A DNA stretch of 64,000 bases from Planctomycetota bacterium (lineage in GTDB: Bacteria > Planctomycetota > UBA1135 > JACQFD01). This document shows, one piece after another, positions 62,341 to 64,000 of the stretch (position 1 is the first letter of the stretch; each line of letters opens with the position of its first letter). The stretch spans positions 140,955 through 204,954 of the forward strand of contig JAEUHX010000087.1 in assembly GCA_016792805.1 (NCBI GenBank), read 5' to 3'. The position numbers and the translations under genes are program-made. The notes under the pieces are model-generated. The model searched no databases and was not told the DNA's origin. It saw only the letters and a program-made list of their open reading frames with translations.

Positions 62341-64000
62341 TTACCTCGGAAACGCCGTCACATTTCCGGCGTCCACGTTCAGGATGTTGCCTGTGGACTT
62401 CGCCGAGAGGTCGGAGGCGAAGAAGGCGACGGCCTCGGCGACGTCCTCGGGGAAGACGTTGCGCTGGAGGAGGCTGCGCTTTCTGTAGTGTTCCTCGAGC
62501 TGCTCCTCGCCGACGCCGTAGGCCGCCGCACGCTCGGTGCGCCATGTGCCAGCCCAGATGCGCGAGCCGCGCAGGACGGCATCGGGATTGACCACATTGG
62601 CGCGAATGCCGAGCGGCGCCCCTTCGAGCGCGATGCACCGCGCGAGGTGGAGCTCCGCCGACTTGGCCGTGTTGTAGGCCGACGCCTGCGCCGACGCCGC
62701 GAGCGCATTCTTACTTCCCACAAAAACGATGGAGCCGCCGACTCCTTGCGCTTTCATCACTCGGAAGCCCTCGCGCGCCGCGAGGAAATAGCCCGTGGCC
62801 AGCACGTTCCAATTGCGATTCCACAAATCGAGCGACGTCTCGTCGAAGGGGGCCGCGCTCGCGAGCCCCGCGTTACACACCACAATATCGACGCCGCCAT
62901 ACTCGAGCACCGCGCGTTCCATCGCCGCGCGCACGGCTGCCTCCGAAGTCACATCAGTCATCGCCGTGCGCACGCGATCTTTGCCATGGCGCGCGACGAG
63001 GTCGGCCGCGGTCGCGAGCAGCGCCGCTTCATCGATGTCGAGCGCCACCACGCTCGCGCCGTCGGCCAGCAGCCGCTCACAGGTGGCGCGTCCAATTCCG
63101 CCCGCCGCGCCCGTGACGACAGCCGCGCGCCCCTCCAGCGCCTTCGCCGGCGGCATCCGATTCAGCTTCGCCTCCTCCAAAGGCCAATATTCGATGTCGA
63201 AGGCCTCCTGCTCCGCCAAGCCCACATATTCGCTCACGGCCGTTGCGCCGCGCATCACGCGGATCGCGTTGCCATAGAACTCCCCGGCCACGCGCGCCGT
63301 GGCTTTGTCTTTCGCAAAAGTGAACATGCCGACGCCGGGCACCAGCACGACCACCGGGCTCGCGTCGCGCATGGCAGGCGAGATCGGCCGGCGACAACGT
63401 TGATAATAGGCAGCGTAGTCGGCCCGGTACGCATCCACGGCGGCCCCCGCCCGCTCGAGCACCGACGAGGGCGACTGCGCCGAAGGATCGCACTCGAGCA
63501 CGAGCGGCCGAATCTTGGTTCTCAAAAAATGGTCGGGGCACGACGTGCCGAGCGCAGCCAGCTCGCGCATGCGCGCCGAATTCACAAAAGTGAGCGTCTC
63601 CTCGCTGTCGTCGAAATGGGCGAGCTTGCGCATCTCGCGCGACACGAGCCCGCGAAGCCCCGGCAAAAGCCCCACAGCCCACGCGCGCCGCGCCGGCGCC
63701 TCGAGCGCCGCTCGCGCTGCGCCGCCGAACACCGCCTTCGGAGCGCGCTCCCGCAAAAACGCGTCGGCTTTGCGGATCACGGCCAGCGTGTGGCGATAGC
63801 ACTCTTCCGACGTGGCGCCCCACGTAAACAATCCGTGCCCGCCGAGCACGACGCCGCGAAGCGCCGGCCGCTTCTTACAGATGTCGGCAAGCCGCATAGC
63901 GAGCTCGAACCCAGGGCGTAGCCACGGAAGCCAGCCGATCTCCTCTCCATACACTTCGCGCACGAGCCGCTCGCCGTCGCGCGCCGCCGCGAGCGCGATC
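62341..64000 (-). CDS. bifunctional rhamnulose-1-phosphate aldolase / alcohol dehydrogenase, 5' end beyond window
   Basis: The visible 552 residues hold the end of a class II aldolase domain (VVLGGHGLFTWG with a zinc His) and a linker. A short-chain dehydrogenase domain then follows from ~265 (VVTGAAGGIGRA, CNAGLASAAPF, catalytic YNTAK). The enzyme cleaves rhamnulose-1-phosphate and oxidises or reduces the lactaldehyde. The frame is open to base 64000. It belongs with rhaI and rhaB, from which it is separated by 7 kb. Confidence 0.93.
   Translation of the reverse strand, partial: IALAAARDGERLVREVYGEEIGWLPWLRPGFELAMRLADICKKRPALRGVVLGGHGLFTWGATSEECYRHTLAVIRKADAFLRERAPKAVFGGAARAALEAPARRAWAVGLLPGLRGLVSREMRKLAHFDDSEETLTFVNSARMRELAALGTSCPDHFLRTKIRPLVLECDPSAQSPSSVLERAGAAVDAYRADYAAYYQRCRRPISPAMRDASPVVVLVPGVGMFTFAKDKATARVAGEFYGNAIRVMRGATAVSEYVGLAEQEAFDIEYWPLEEAKLNRMPPAKALEGRAAVVTGAAGGIGRATCERLLADGASVVALDIDEAALLATAADLVARHGKDRVRTAMTDVTSEAAVRAAMERAVLEYGGVDIVVCNAGLASAAPFDETSLDLWNRNWNVLATGYFLAAREGFRVMKAQGVGGSIVFVGSKNALAASAQASAYNTAKSAELHLARCIALEGAPLGIRANVVNPDAVLRGSRIWAGTWRTERAAAYGVGEEQLEEHYRKRSLLQRNVFPEDVAEAVAFFASDLSAKSTGNILNVDAGNVTAFPR

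Noticed and set aside
62302..63921. Plus-strand open frame of 539 codons
   Set aside because: Antisense of the rhamnulose-1-phosphate aldolase/dehydrogenase gene, whose catalytic motifs are intact.

Overview
The window is GC-rich, densely coded DNA from a Gram-negative-type bacterium. It most resembles a planctomycete (Planctomycetota). The signs are an ECF sigma factor overlapping a membrane Ser/Thr kinase, an SBBP-repeat surface protein with a C-terminal domain of the kind I associate with planctomycetes, a DUF4062-NACHT-FGE protein, an isolated VgrG and long proline-rich tails. This is inference from gene content, not a phylogeny. Start codons are often GTG, Shine-Dalgarno motifs are scarce, and all four tRNA genes encode their 3' CCA.

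Region 1 (0-12.5 kb) is housekeeping: hpf, truA, rpoN; then the conserved unit SRP RNA-dnaX-ybaB-recR; tRNA-Ser(GGA), tRNA-Ser(CGA), tadA and tRNA-Arg(ACG); a SurA-like foldase; rpsT; a TPR protein; def and ribF. Region 2 (12.5-16 kb) holds a large SBBP-repeat surface protein broken by one in-frame TAG, five tandem 89-bp repeats and tRNA-Phe. Region 3 (16-33 kb) has a CBS protein, a DapA-like lyase, a degenerate ABC ATPase with its permease, a sigma-70 factor with a cysteine cluster, nth, an ECF sigma-kinase-SDR operon, an orphan VgrG, a thiol methyltransferase, queD, a YyaL-type thioredoxin-domain protein and a ferredoxin.

Region 4 (33.6-40.5 kb) is a plus-strand respiratory operon. It encodes heme-copper oxidase subunits II, I and III, a diheme cytochrome c lipoprotein, SCO, a 57-residue membrane peptide, a second His-rich subunit III, subunit IV and a small exported peptide. 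Region 5 (40.5-43.4 kb) is a lower-GC island with an HTH-like protein and a small membrane protein. It is bounded by a second, dead copy of the last gene of the oxidase operon. Region 6 (43.6-52.4 kb) returns to core genes: an EF-hand secreted protein, ctpA, tsaD-larB, carA, an ArsR/SRPBCC pair, a methyltransferase and pepQ.

Region 7 (52.4-64 kb) has L-rhamnose catabolism genes on the minus strand (rhaB, rhaI and a partial rhaD-type aldolase/dehydrogenase). They are separated by a 7-kb accessory block: a VapBC pair, a 1028-residue DUF4062-NACHT-FGE protein, and a convergent three-gene operon encoding a SWIM-like protein, an unknown protein and a small protein with a reverse-transcriptase YVDD motif. 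This block is the best candidate for an undescribed conflict or defence system. A roughly 160-bp palindromic repeat with inverted ends occurs three times (17.6, 33.2 and 43.4 kb).
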